DNA of 64,000 bases from Azoarcus_F sp048158365 (GCA_048158365.1 JBLLNL010000009.1), one strand, 5' to 3'; numbered from the stretch's first letter, positions 51,232 to 60,234 are shown. Numbers and translations: made by a program. Notes: generated by a model from the sequence alone, not told the origin.

Positions 51232-51585
51232 ATGAAAGCATCGAAATACCTGCCTGTGCTGGCGCTCGTAGCGGCGCTCGTCGGCGCCATGCCTGCGGTC
51301 GGTGTGGCCGGTGATCGCGACGACCATGAGCGCGCGCGTCGGGCGCTGGAAGCGGGCGAGGTGCTGCCGCTCGGGACCGTGCTCGCACGTGTCGAGCGGG
51401 ATTTCCCGGGCCAGGTCATCGAGGTCGAACTCGAACGCGACGACGGCATGTGGCTCTACGAGGTCAAGCTGATCCGCAGCGGCGGCGCGCTGGTGGAACT
51501 CGAAATCGATGCGCGCAATGGCGACGTGCTGCGGATCAAGGGTCGCGACACGCGGCCTTCGGCCCCGCGCGGGAAGGGTGACTGA
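51232..51585 (+). CDS. PepSY-domain secreted protein
   Basis: Protein of 117 residues with a signal peptide (VLALVAALVGAMPAVGVAG) and one PepSY domain (ALEAGEVLPLGTVLARVE, MWLYEVKLIRSGGALVELE, DARNGDVL). Its stop overlaps the start of the response-regulator gene, so it is the first gene of a PepSY-regulator-kinase operon. Such proteins may modulate the sensor kinase, which is inferred from the linkage. Confidence 0.88.
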   Translation: MKASKYLPVLALVAALVGAMPAVGVAGDRDDHERARRALEAGEVLPLGTVLARVERDFPGQVIEVELERDDGMWLYEVKLIRSGGALVELEIDARNGDVLRIKGRDTRPSAPRGKGD

Positions 51586-52247
51586 TGCGGATCCTCGTGG
51601 TCGAAGACGAACCGACCTTGGCCACCCAGCTGGCGCAGGCGCTGAAGGCGGCCGGCTATGCGGTCGACACGGCCGACAACGGGCGGGATGCCTGCTTTAC
51701 CGGCGAGGTCGAACCCATCGATGCGGTCGTGCTGGATCTCGGACTTCCCTTGATGGACGGCATCACCGTGCTGAAGCGCTGGCGGGCGAAGGGGCTGACG
51801 ATGCCGGTGCTGATCCTGACTGCCCGAGGTGACTGGCACGAGAAGGTGGCCGGCATCGATGCGGGCGCCGATGACTATCTGACCAAACCGTTTCACATGG
51901 AAGAGCTGCTGGCGCGTGTGCGCGCGCTGCTCAGACGGGCGGCGGGGCAGGCCAGTCCGGACCTGATCTGCGGCCCGGTCACGCTCGACACCCGCAGCGG
52001 GCGCGTGATGCTGGCCGGGCAGGCGGTGACGCTGACCGGCCACGAATACCGGATCCTCGCCTATCTGATGCACCGCAAGGGTGAACTGGTGTCGCGTACC
52101 GAACTCAATGAGCATATCTATGCGCAGGACTACGATCGCGACTCCAATACGATCGAGGTCTTCGTCGCGCGCCTGCGCAAGAAACTGCCGTCCGGCCTGA
52201 TCGAGACCGTCCGGGGCCTGGGTTATCGACTGGCATGCCCCGATTGA
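51585..52247 (+). CDS. PhoP-like response regulator
   Basis: OmpR-family regulator of 220 residues. Receiver with D51 (VLDLGLPLMDG) and the KPFH lysine; winged helix with ITLTGHEYRIL-type region (VTLTGHEYRILAYL) and EVFVARLRKKL. It overlaps the upstream PepSY gene by 1 bp and the kinase by 13 bp. The PhoP assignment rests on the partner kinase and the GTT-repeat boxes nearby. Confidence 0.87.
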   Translation: MRILVVEDEPTLATQLAQALKAAGYAVDTADNGRDACFTGEVEPIDAVVLDLGLPLMDGITVLKRWRAKGLTMPVLILTARGDWHEKVAGIDAGADDYLTKPFHMEELLARVRALLRRAAGQASPDLICGPVTLDTRSGRVMLAGQAVTLTGHEYRILAYLMHRKGELVSRTELNEHIYAQDYDRDSNTIEVFVARLRKKLPSGLIETVRGLGYRLACPD

Positions 52248-53635
52248 GCCAATCGGGTCGGGAAGCGGTGCGGTGGCGAGGTTCGCTGCGTCTGCGGCTG
52301 CTGGCCGGCACGCTGATGTGGATCGTCTTGTCGGTGCTGGTGGCCGGCTGGGGGCTGGCCAGACTCTTCGAGCGGCATGTCGAGCAGCAACTATACACAG
52401 AACTGGGCACGCATCTGAACCAGCTCGCGGCGCAGTTGCGTTTCGACGAATCGGGTCACCCGGAGCTCGACCTCGCCCTCAGTGACCCCCGCTTCGCCCG
52501 ACCTTATTCGGGGCTGTACTGGCAGGTGGACTCGATCGGGGATGGCGACGTCCGGGCGCAGCCCGCCTCGCTGCGTTCGCGTTCCTTGTGGGACACGCTG
52601 CTGGTCGTACCCGAAGACGCGCCGGCTGACGGTGAGCTCCATGCCCATCGGGTCGAAGGCCCGGATGGCGAAGCCTTGCGCGTGATCGAGCGGGTGCTGC
52701 GACCGGCCGAGCATCCGGAGTTCCCGCGGCGACTGATCGTTGCGGCGAACGAGTCGTTGGTCGATGCGCCGGTGGCGCGCTTCAATGGACTCCTGGCGAT
52801 GTCGCTCGGCCTGCTGGCGACCGGCCTGCTGGTGGCTGCGTGGCTGCAGGTCCGGCTCGGCCTGCAGCCGTTCAGACGCCTTGCCAAGGATCTGGAAGGC
52901 GTGAAGGACGGGCATAGCCCGATCATCGAGGGGCGGTATCCGTCCGAAGTCCAGCCGCTGGTCGAGGAATTCAACGGTGTGCTGGCGCGAAATGCGGAAA
53001 TCGTGGCGCGCGCCCGCACCCACGCGGGGAATCTGGCTCATGCGGTGAAAACGCCGTTGACCGTTCTCGCCAACGCCGCCGCCGAGGCGGACGGGCCGCT
53101 CGCCCGGCTTGTGACCGACCAGGTTTCGCTTGCACGCACGCAGGTGGACTATCATCTCGCGCGTTCGCGCGCGGCCGCCGCGGCCGGGACCCCGGGCCAG
53201 CGCACCGCGCTGAAGCCGGCGATCGAGGGCCTGATGCGACTGATGATGCGCGTCCATGCGGAACGCGAATTGAGTATCGTGCTGACCGATTGCCCGGGGA
53301 GGCTCGTATTTCGGGGCGAGGCACAGGACCTGCAGGAGATGGTCGGGAATCTGCTCGACAATGCCTGCAAATGGGCCAGGGCCAAGGTCGAGCTGCGGGC
53401 GATCGGGTCCAGTGGCGAAGTGACTGTGATCATCGACGACGACGGCCCCGGTCTGCCGAGCGAGGTTCGCCATGCGGTCTTCGAGCGCGGCGTTCGTGCC
53501 GATGAACAGACGCCCGGCTCGGGGCTGGGCCTGGCGATCGTGCGGGATCTCGCGCAACTTTATGGCGGCGACGTCGAGCTCGAGGCTTCGCCACTCGGCG
53601 GCCTGCGCGTCCGGTTGCGCCTGCCGGGCGTCTGA
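52235..53635 (+). CDS. PhoQ-like sensor histidine kinase
   Basis: Inner-membrane kinase of 466 residues with two membrane helices (LMWIVLSVLVAGWGLARL and MSLGLLATGLLVAAWLQV), a periplasmic domain of ~150 residues, HAMP, and a DHp helix reading AHAVKTPLTVL. The HAVKTP form of the H box is the PhoQ-type variant. N box NLLDNACKWA and G boxes DDGPGLPS and GSGLGLAIV are present. Last gene of the PepSY-regulator-kinase operon. Confidence 0.88.
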   Translation: MPRLSQSGREAVRWRGSLRLRLLAGTLMWIVLSVLVAGWGLARLFERHVEQQLYTELGTHLNQLAAQLRFDESGHPELDLALSDPRFARPYSGLYWQVDSIGDGDVRAQPASLRSRSLWDTLLVVPEDAPADGELHAHRVEGPDGEALRVIERVLRPAEHPEFPRRLIVAANESLVDAPVARFNGLLAMSLGLLATGLLVAAWLQVRLGLQPFRRLAKDLEGVKDGHSPIIEGRYPSEVQPLVEEFNGVLARNAEIVARARTHAGNLAHAVKTPLTVLANAAAEADGPLARLVTDQVSLARTQVDYHLARSRAAAAAGTPGQRTALKPAIEGLMRLMMRVHAERELSIVLTDCPGRLVFRGEAQDLQEMVGNLLDNACKWARAKVELRAIGSSGEVTVIIDDDGPGLPSEVRHAVFERGVRADEQTPGSGLGLAIVRDLAQLYGGDVELEASPLGGLRVRLRLPGV

Positions 53636-53749
53636 GTCTGTCCTGGCGCACGCGGTGCGCGCGCGGCGGGCGGGGCGGAGCCGCACCCGCCTCAGTTCAT
53701 CCTTGTGTCGTTCCGCACATGCGTGCGCATCCGGTACCGAAACACCGGC

Positions 53750-54337
53750 TCAGCGGTTGAGCCGGATCGCGAGTCGCGCCACCGCGGCACCGACGCCTTC
53801 CACCGCTCTGCGCAGAGGCTCTTCGATCAGTTCGTTGCGGTCATCGAAGGCCTTCGCGGCATTCGGCATCCCGGTCTGCTCGGGCACGACGACGAAACCC
53901 AGATTGGACAGATAGAGCCGCGTGTGCTGCAGCGAGCGGATACCGCCGAGCGCGCCCGGAGAGATTGCGACGATACCGGCGGGCTTGCCCCGCACATGCA
54001 CGGTGCCGGGCCGACCCGAACCGTCGGGCAACGGACGTGACACCCAGTCCAGCGTGTTCTTCAGCAAGGGGGTGAAGAAACCGTTGTACTCGGGCGATGC
54101 GAGCAGGAAGCCGTGATGGTCGGCAAACAGCGCCTGCAGCCGCGCCGCGGCCTCGGGCAGGCCTTCGTCGTGCTCCAGATCCCCGTCGTACAGCGGCATG
54201 CGATAGTCGTTCGGGTCGATCTGTGTCACTTCGACGCCTTCGCGTTCCGCGCCGCGTGCGAGGGTCGCAAGCAGGCGTCGGTTGAAGGAATCCCGGCGCG
54301 CACTGCCGGACATCGCGATCAGTCGAATGGTGGACAT
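53750..54337 (-). CDS. NADPH-dependent FMN reductase
   Basis: Flavodoxin-fold oxidoreductase of 195 residues. The FMN phosphate-binding loop is SGSARRDSFNRRL near the N-terminus. SPEYNGFFTPLLKNTLDWVS is the usual second FMN motif. Such enzymes reduce quinones, chromate or azo compounds with NAD(P)H. A remnant of a chromate transporter lies just upstream, so a past link to chromate handling is possible. The ATG at 54337 is chosen because homology starts at STIRLIAMSG. Confidence 0.88.
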   Translation of the reverse strand: MSTIRLIAMSGSARRDSFNRRLLATLARGAEREGVEVTQIDPNDYRMPLYDGDLEHDEGLPEAAARLQALFADHHGFLLASPEYNGFFTPLLKNTLDWVSRPLPDGSGRPGTVHVRGKPAGIVAISPGALGGIRSLQHTRLYLSNLGFVVVPEQTGMPNAAKAFDDRNELIEEPLRRAVEGVGAAVARLAIRLNR

Positions 54338-54425
54338 CGTTGGGTCTCGCTTGAATGGATACCGGGTTGAGGACCGCATGGACCAGGAACGGTTCCGTGC
54401 TGGGCGACGTCCGTTGCCCGGGCGT

Positions 54426-54732
54426 TCATACCCAGCCGATTGCGCCGGCGGCGCCACCGGCGGCGATCAGCCAGATCGGACCGAGGCGGGTGGCGAGCAT
54501 GATCATCACGGTGAGCAGGATCAGCGAGATGCGGCCGACCGCCGCGAGCGCGCCGCGCCAGCCAAAGTGGCACTCGCCCAGGATCAGCGACAGATTGACG
54601 ACGTTCGCGCCCGGCAGCGTCTGCGCGAGCGAATACAGCTCGACGAACTCGGCGCGGGTCAGCCAGCGCCGTCAAGTCGTCGCTTCGCCCGCCGCCCGGG
54701 TTGGTCGGCGTCGCCCCGGGGGCTGCGGTCAT
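54426..54732 (-). pseudogene. chrA: Remnant of a chromate transporter (ChrA family)
   Basis: The minus strand reads RRWLTRAEFVELYSLAQTLP and GANVVNLSLILGECHFGWRG, the signature N-terminal region of a CHR domain. A late membrane segment and stop (LGPIWLIAAGGAAGAIGWV) follow after only ~25 residues. Roughly 70 or more residues between them are missing. The start at 54732 (MTAAPGATPTNPGG) is in another frame, and a stop precedes RRWL. The gene has thus lost its first helix, the middle of the domain and its frame. Confidence 0.7.
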
Positions 54733-56762
54733 TCGCCGCTACCCGCATCCAGCGCATGCAGGTGCGCGAGCGCGCTGTCGGAACTCTCGTAGATGTGCGG
54801 CGACAACTGCCTCGCAGCCAGCGCGTCGCCGAGCTTGGCGCGCAGGAAGGTGCTCGTCGTGTAGCGCGTGACGTTCGAATAATAGCCATCGACGATGTCG
54901 CGCACCATCTCGACATAGGGTTCGAGCAGTTCCGGTGTGATCGAGAAATTGTCGTAGTTCACAATCGCCGGAACACGATGGCCGACCCGCCCGAGGCGTT
55001 CGTCGATCAGTTCGCGGATGTGCCGGATCTGGCTTGCATCGCGCACCGCGAGTCCCTCGAAATTGACGAAGAACAGATCATGCTCGGCGTCGTAGGTGAG
55101 GCGTTGGTCCAGCGGCAGGGACAGCAGATCCTCGCGCAGCCCCATCGGCTCGTCGCGGAAGATGCGCGCATCCATGGTCCGAAGGTCGGGTGCGACTTTC
55201 GGACGGAAATCCATGTGCCCGATGATGTCGCGCTCGAGATCGACGCCGGGTGCGATCTCGCACAACTCCAGCCCATCGTCGCCGAGCCGGAACACGCAGC
55301 GTTCGGTGATGTACAGCACTGGCTGACCCCGTCGGTGGGCATACTCGCCGCTGAAGGTGCGCTGCTCGACCTGGTCGACGAACTTGTTGGTACCACCGTC
55401 GGAGTCGATGAGCAGTCTGCCGTGTTCGAGATGAATCTGCAGATCGCCAGCGGTGAAGCTTCCGACGAACACCACCTTGCGCGCATTCTGGCTGATGTTG
55501 ATGAAGCCGCCAGCACCCGCCAGACGTGGACCGAAACGGCTGACGTTGAGGTTGCCGGCCCGATCGGCCTGTGCCAGACCCAGGAACGCGATGTCCAGAC
55601 CACCGCCGTCGTAGAAGTCGAACTGGTAGGGCTGGTCGATGATCGCATCGGTGTTGACCGCTGCGCCGAAGTTCAGACCCGAGGCCGGGATGCCACCGAT
55701 GACGCCGGGCTCGGTGGTCAGCGTCAGCAGGTCGATGACTTTCTCCTCGGCCGCGACCGATCCGACCCCTTCGGGCATGCCGATGCCCAGATTCACGACG
55801 CTGTTGGCCGCCAGTTCGAGCGCCGCGCGCCGCGCGATGATCTTGCGCTCGCTCATCGCCATCGGTGCGATCGACGACGACGGTACCCGGATCTCGCCCG
55901 AAAAGGCCGGGTTGTACGCGTCGACGAAGGTCTGCATGTGGTGTTCGGGTCGTTCGGCGACGACGACGCAGTCGACCAGCACGCCGGGAATCTTGACCTG
56001 ACGCGGATTCAGGCTGCCGCGCTCGGCGATGCGCTCGACCTGCACGATGACGATGCCGCCCGAATTGTGTGCGGCCATCGCGATCGCGAGCGCCTCGAGC
56101 GTCAGCGCCTCCTTCTCCATCGTGATGTTGCCGTCCGGGTCGGCGGTGGTGCCGCGGATAATGCCGACATGGATAGGAAACGCCTTGTAGAAAAGGTATT
56201 CCTCGCCGGCGATCGTCATCAGGCTCACCAGGTCCTCGGTGGTGGACGCGTTGATCCTGCCGCCGCCATGACGCGGGTCGACGAAAGTGTCCAGACCGAC
56301 CCGGGTCAGCGTGCCTGGCTTGCCGGCCGCGATGTCGCGGAACAGATGGGCGATGACCCCCTGCGGCAGGTTGTAGGCCTCGATGCGGTCCTCGACCGCG
56401 AGCTTCTGCAGCGCGGGGACCAGACCCCAGTGGCCGCCGATCACGCGCCTCACCAGCCCCGGATGGCCGAGATGGTTCAGGCCCCGGGTCTTGCCATCAC
56501 CCTGCCCGGCGGCATATACCAGCGTCAGCTCCGAAGGCCGGCCAAAAGGACCCGGGTCGCCGGCGAGAAAGCGCTCCTCGAGGGCGCAAGCGACACCTTC
56601 GGCGAAACCGATACCGACGAATCCACCGGTCGCGACCGTGTCCCCAGTGCGAATCAGGCGCACCGCATCGGCCGCGCTGACGATCTTGCTGCGGCGCGGT
56701 AGTTCGCCGCTGGCGAGCAGCGGGTGAACGCTGGCAGTCGTGCTGGTCGATTCGAGGGTCAT
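54729..56762 (-). CDS. Acyl-CoA:acetate/3-ketoacid CoA-transferase, single chain
   Basis: Fused alpha-beta class I CoA-transferase of 677 residues. The alpha half has TGGFVGIGFAEG and the beta half the catalytic glutamate region TEPGVIGGIPASG. Such enzymes swap CoA between short-chain acids. Single-chain relatives such as YdiF have about 530 residues. Here ~130 extra C-terminal residues (FVNFEGLAVRDASQI to HIYESSDSA) form a distinct domain shared with some proteobacterial homologues. Its stop overlaps the chrA remnant start, an old operon junction. Substrate unknown. Confidence 0.88.
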   Translation of the reverse strand: MTLESTSTTASVHPLLASGELPRRSKIVSAADAVRLIRTGDTVATGGFVGIGFAEGVACALEERFLAGDPGPFGRPSELTLVYAAGQGDGKTRGLNHLGHPGLVRRVIGGHWGLVPALQKLAVEDRIEAYNLPQGVIAHLFRDIAAGKPGTLTRVGLDTFVDPRHGGGRINASTTEDLVSLMTIAGEEYLFYKAFPIHVGIIRGTTADPDGNITMEKEALTLEALAIAMAAHNSGGIVIVQVERIAERGSLNPRQVKIPGVLVDCVVVAERPEHHMQTFVDAYNPAFSGEIRVPSSSIAPMAMSERKIIARRAALELAANSVVNLGIGMPEGVGSVAAEEKVIDLLTLTTEPGVIGGIPASGLNFGAAVNTDAIIDQPYQFDFYDGGGLDIAFLGLAQADRAGNLNVSRFGPRLAGAGGFINISQNARKVVFVGSFTAGDLQIHLEHGRLLIDSDGGTNKFVDQVEQRTFSGEYAHRRGQPVLYITERCVFRLGDDGLELCEIAPGVDLERDIIGHMDFRPKVAPDLRTMDARIFRDEPMGLREDLLSLPLDQRLTYDAEHDLFFVNFEGLAVRDASQIRHIRELIDERLGRVGHRVPAIVNYDNFSITPELLEPYVEMVRDIVDGYYSNVTRYTTSTFLRAKLGDALAARQLSPHIYESSDSALAHLHALDAGSGE

Positions 56763-56842
56763 GGTTGTCTCCGCTGCGTGTTTGTTGTTTGTTCATTCAA
56801 TTCATGGCCCTGTCCGCTACGAATGCCCGGAACGACCCCCTT

Positions 56843-57646
56843 TCAACGGATTGTATGCGTGCTTTGGCTCGTGGCAAACCGCTCGCGCCAGGCGAGCCCG
56901 GCGCGGGTGTCGCCGGCCGGCCTGTACTCGCAGCCGATCCATCCGTCGTAGCCGCTGCGGTCGATCAAGTCGAACAGGAAGGCGTAGTTGATCTCGCCGC
57001 TGCCCGGTTCGTGCCGTCCAGGATTGTCGGCGAGCTGCATGTGCGCGATGCGCGGCAGGTGGGCCGTGATCGTGTTCGCGAGTTCGCCCTCCATGCGCTG
57101 GGCATGGTAGATGTCGTACTGGATGAACAGGTTGTCCGAGCCCACCTCGTCCAGGAGGTCAGCGGCCTGCGCGGTACGGCTCAGGTGAAAGCCCGGGATG
57201 TCGAAGGTGTTGATCGGTTCGATCAGCAGGCGGATGCCGGCCGCCTTCAGCTTGTCGGCGGCGAAGCGCAGGTTCGTGACGAAGGTGTCGTGCGCGTCGT
57301 CGGCGGCCACCCCGGCCGGTGCGATGCCGGCGAGGCAGTTGAGCTGTCTGCAGCCGAGCGTGGTCGCATAGTCGATCGCGCGGCCGACGCCGTCCTGGAA
57401 TTCGCTGACGCGATCCGGGTGGCACGCGATACCGCGCTCGCCGGCGGCCCAGTCGCCGGCCGGCAGGTTGTGCAGCACCTGCACGAGGCCGTGGCGGTCG
57501 AGCCGCTCGGCGAGCTGCGCGGCCGGCCACGCATAAGGGAACAGGTACTCGACACCGGTGAAGCCGGTCTCGGCGGCGGCGGCGAATCGGTCGAGGAATT
57601 CGACCTCGTTGAACAGCAGGGTCAGGTTTGCAGCGAATTTCGGCAT
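56843..57646 (-). CDS. hyi: Hydroxypyruvate isomerase
   Basis: TIM-barrel isomerase of 267 residues converting hydroxypyruvate and tartronate semialdehyde in glyoxylate use. Features: FAANLTLLFNEVEFLDRFA, LLIEPINTFDIPGFHL (metal glutamate), IQYDIYHAQRMEG and GCEYRPAGDT. It sits between a CoA-transferase and guanine deaminase gene. Glyoxylate from purine breakdown would be its indirect source, though the allantoin genes here are destroyed. Close relatives include OtnI. Confidence 0.9.
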   Translation of the reverse strand: MPKFAANLTLLFNEVEFLDRFAAAAETGFTGVEYLFPYAWPAAQLAERLDRHGLVQVLHNLPAGDWAAGERGIACHPDRVSEFQDGVGRAIDYATTLGCRQLNCLAGIAPAGVAADDAHDTFVTNLRFAADKLKAAGIRLLIEPINTFDIPGFHLSRTAQAADLLDEVGSDNLFIQYDIYHAQRMEGELANTITAHLPRIAHMQLADNPGRHEPGSGEINYAFLFDLIDRSGYDGWIGCEYRPAGDTRAGLAWRERFATSQSTHTIR

Positions 57647-57705
57647 GGTTTCAGTTTCCGTTTGCTGTCTTCAGTCAATCCAGCGATTCGACCGCCGCGC
57701 GAGGG

Positions 57706-59037
57706 TCATCGGCGCGTGAAGGCGACCTCTCCGAGCACGTGCGTGGCTGCGACCGTGCGGTCGTCGCCCAGTATCATCAGCACGAACAGGCGTTCCGCGA
57801 GCGTCGCCGAGGCGGCCATGCGGCGCGCGATCAGCGGGGTTGCCTGCGGGTCGAGCACGACGAAGTCCGCCTCCTTGCCGGGCAGGAAGTTTCCGATCCG
57901 CTCGTCCAGATACAGACTGCGCGCACCGCCCAGCGTCGCGAGGTGGAAGGCGCCTTCGGCCGACAGCTTCTGGCCCTCGAGCTGCAGCACCTTGTAGGCC
58001 TCGTTCAGCGTCTGCAGCATCGAAAAGCTGGTCCCGGCGCCGACATCGGTCCCGATGCCGACCCGGATGCCCAGTGCACGGGCACGTTCCAGGTTGAACA
58101 GACCCGAGCCGAGAAAGAGGTTGGAGGTCGGACAGAAGCTGATCGCAGTGCCGGTGTCGGCCATGCGCCGGCAGTCGGCGTCGTCGAGCCAGATGCAGTG
58201 CGCATACACCGCGCGCGCACCCAGTTGTCCGAAACGGTCGTACACATCGAGATAGCTGCGCGTTTCCGGAAAGAGGCGCGCCACCCAGTCGACCTCGCCG
58301 CGGTTCTCGGCGACATGCGACTGCAGGTACAGACCGGGAATGTCGCGAAAGAGCCGACCGGCGCGTGCCATCTGCTCCGGGGTCGAGGTTGCGGCGAAAC
58401 GCGGCGTCACCGCGTACAGTAGGCGATCCCGACCATGCCAGCGTTCGATCAGCGCACGCGATTCGGCGTCGCCGCGCTCGGCCGTATCGCGCAGTGCCTG
58501 CGGGCAGTTCCGGTCCATCAGCACCTTGCCCGCGATCAGCCGCACGCGGCGGGCCCGGGCGGACGAGAACAGCGCATCGACCGACGTCGGGTGCACGGTC
58601 GGGAAGATCATGGCGGTGGTGGTCCCGTTCCTCAGCAGTTCGTCGCAGAAGAACTCGGCCACCGCCGTGGCATGGGCCGGATCGGCAAAGCGCATCTCGG
58701 CCGGGAAGGCGTATCTGTCGAGCCAGGTCAGCAACTGCTCGCCGTGACTCGCGATGATGTCGGTCTGCGCGCAGTGGATGTGCGTGTCGACGAAGCCGGG
58801 CAGGATCAGCTTGCCGCGGTAGTCGTGCAACAGGATGTCGGCCGCGAGCTTCGCCCGCATGGAATCGGCCGGGCCGACTTCCGCGACGAGGCCGTCGCGC
58901 ACGATCAGCATGCCGTCCGCAAAGTGCTCCACCGCCCGCGCACCGCAAGCGGACGGATCGTCCAGGAAATGCACGATCTCGCCGCGCACGGCGCAGATCG
59001 CGGGTAGTGGCGCGCTGGCGCTGTTCGGTCGGGTCAT
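57706..59037 (-). CDS. guaD: Guanine deaminase
   Basis: Amidohydrolase of 443 residues turning guanine into xanthine and ammonia. Metal-binding and signature motifs: GFVDTHIHCAQTD, QSHVAENRGEVDW, YAHCIWLDDADC and GTDVGAGTSFSML. The active-site pattern PGFVDTHIH is standard. It is followed on the same strand by hyi and the CoA-transferase, and preceded by remnants of allantoicase, PuuE and an ABC transporter. It is the only complete purine-catabolic enzyme gene in the window. Confidence 0.94.
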   Translation of the reverse strand: MTRPNSASAPLPAICAVRGEIVHFLDDPSACGARAVEHFADGMLIVRDGLVAEVGPADSMRAKLAADILLHDYRGKLILPGFVDTHIHCAQTDIIASHGEQLLTWLDRYAFPAEMRFADPAHATAVAEFFCDELLRNGTTTAMIFPTVHPTSVDALFSSARARRVRLIAGKVLMDRNCPQALRDTAERGDAESRALIERWHGRDRLLYAVTPRFAATSTPEQMARAGRLFRDIPGLYLQSHVAENRGEVDWVARLFPETRSYLDVYDRFGQLGARAVYAHCIWLDDADCRRMADTGTAISFCPTSNLFLGSGLFNLERARALGIRVGIGTDVGAGTSFSMLQTLNEAYKVLQLEGQKLSAEGAFHLATLGGARSLYLDERIGNFLPGKEADFVVLDPQATPLIARRMAASATLAERLFVLMILGDDRTVAATHVLGEVAFTRR

Positions 59038-59097
59038 GGTCGGCTGGGTGTGCGCATGTGCAAGTTCGAGACGGCGTCCGGGATACCGTCGCGGCCG

Positions 59098-59369
59098 CTA
59101 ACGGACCACCTTGCCCCACAGACGCAGGCGCGAAATGCCGCCGTCCGGGATCATGTTCTGGCGCACATCGGTGACCGGTCCGAGCGCGGCGATCTCGTTG
59201 TCGAAGCGGCCCGGGTGGAATTCGGCCGGAGCAGGGTCAAGCATGCGTGAGACCTTGCCGAAGAAATCGTCCGTCGCATGCAGCGCGTGCGCGCCGAGGC
59301 GGGCGTTGGCAAGATCGACCGAGCGGCGGGCCCAGTCGGACACATCGGCGGGGTAGCGTGACTTGCCAT
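59098..59369 (-). pseudogene. alc: Allantoicase remnant with internal deletion and frameshift
   Basis: The ATG at 59369 gives MASHATP, then one base is missing in a C-run and the gene continues in another frame as ADVSDWARRSVDLANARLGA and TDDFFGKVSRMLDPAPA. Directly afterwards comes the C-terminal end of the same protein, LGPVTDVRQNMIPDGG and ISRLRLWGK. Over 200 residues of the ~330 are gone. Both ends are still recognisable, so the loss is probably recent. Confidence 0.75.
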
Positions 59370-59386
59370 GTTGTCTGTTTCCTTGT

Positions 59387-59542
59387 TCAACGGTCGGGTT
59401 GAAAGGGATGTTGCACGATCCAGTGCCGGGCGATGTGGACGCGGCGACACACCTACACGCGATCGTGCTTCTCGATGTGATCGATAAAACGTTGCAGCGC
59501 GCGGAAGCGCCCGGGGCGTCCGAGCAGCCGCCAGTGCGTACC
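59387..59542 (-). pseudogene. puuE: C-terminal remnant of allantoinase/PuuE-type deacetylase
   Basis: The minus strand encodes THWRLLGRPGRFRALQRFID, HIEKHDRV, then TAG, then VCRRVHIARHW. This is the C-terminus of PuuE-like polysaccharide-deacetylase allantoinases, where a tryptophan (TGG) is expected at the TAG (59453-59455). Only the last ~50 residues of about 300 remain. Confidence 0.7.
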
Positions 59543-59629
59543 TCCTGCGGAATCAGCACCGAGGGGGAGGCGTCCATGATCAGCAGCTTCGGATGCTTGC
59601 AGCAGACAGCGGATGATCTCGACCCACTG
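59539..59629 (-). pseudogene. Scrap of an ABC transporter ATPase gene
   Basis: QWVEIIRCLLQ, then a one-base insertion, then HPKLLIMDASPSVLIPQEV in the next frame. This matches the signature-to-Walker B region of BmpA-type nucleoside ABC ATPases (usual text RVEIIRCLLQ...LLIMDEPTSVLTPQE). The Walker B glutamate is lost (DEP to DAS). The fragment is ~30 codons and joins directly to the PuuE remnant. Confidence 0.65.
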
Positions 59630-59658
59630 GTGATCGAACCGCTGGCGGATCGGGTGGC

Positions 59659-60234
59659 TCACGAGCCGATCGTGACTGGGGTGTTGTAATGACTGCCCGC
59701 AGGCGGCGCTTCCAGATCGCAGGCGTGAAAACGATAGCGGCCGCTGTGCTTGTCCTCGTAGTAACGCCGGAGCGTCAGCGAAATCGTGCGGAACGCGATG
59801 TCGTTCCACGGGATCTCGTGCTCTGCGAGCAGCGCCACCTCCAGCGATTCCTCACCCGGTTTGAAGTCCAGGTCGAGCAACTGCGCACGATAGACGATAT
59901 GCACCTGGCTGATATGCGGCACGTTGATCAGCGAGAACATCTCCCCGACTGCGATGCGTGCGCAAGCTTCCTCCAGCGTCTCCCGCGCGGCCGCGGCCGC
60001 CGTGGTCTCGGCGTTCTCCATGAAGCCGGCCGGCAGCGTCCAGTACCCCAGGCGGGGCTCGATCGCGCGGCGGCACAGCAGGATGCGGTCCTCCCATTCG
60101 GGAATGGCACCGACGACGATCTTCGGGTTGACGTAATGGATCTCGCCGCAGTCGTCGCAGACGTGACGGGGCAGGGTGTCTCCGGGCGGCGTTCTGAACA
60201 CCACCGTGGACCCGCAGTTTGAACAGAAGCGCAT
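59659..60234 (-). CDS. Nudix hydrolase with zinc ribbon
   Basis: Pyrophosphohydrolase of 191 residues. The N-terminal zinc ribbon has two CxxC pairs (CSNCGS, CDDCGE) and the Nudix box reads GFMENAETTAAAAARETLEE. This zinc-ribbon type resembles NudC-like NADH pyrophosphatases but is shorter. It acts on a nucleoside diphosphate derivative not identified here. The gene is intact and its stop abuts the ABC remnant. Confidence 0.9.
   Translation of the reverse strand: MRFCSNCGSTVVFRTPPGDTLPRHVCDDCGEIHYVNPKIVVGAIPEWEDRILLCRRAIEPRLGYWTLPAGFMENAETTAAAAARETLEEACARIAVGEMFSLINVPHISQVHIVYRAQLLDLDFKPGEESLEVALLAEHEIPWNDIAFRTISLTLRRYYEDKHSGRYRFHACDLEAPPAGSHYNTPVTIGS

Noticed and set aside
54282..56702. An 806-codon open frame antisense to the CoA-transferase
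   Set aside because: The opposite strand carries clear CoA-transferase motifs. The plus-strand translation is repetitive D/R/A-rich shadow sequence.
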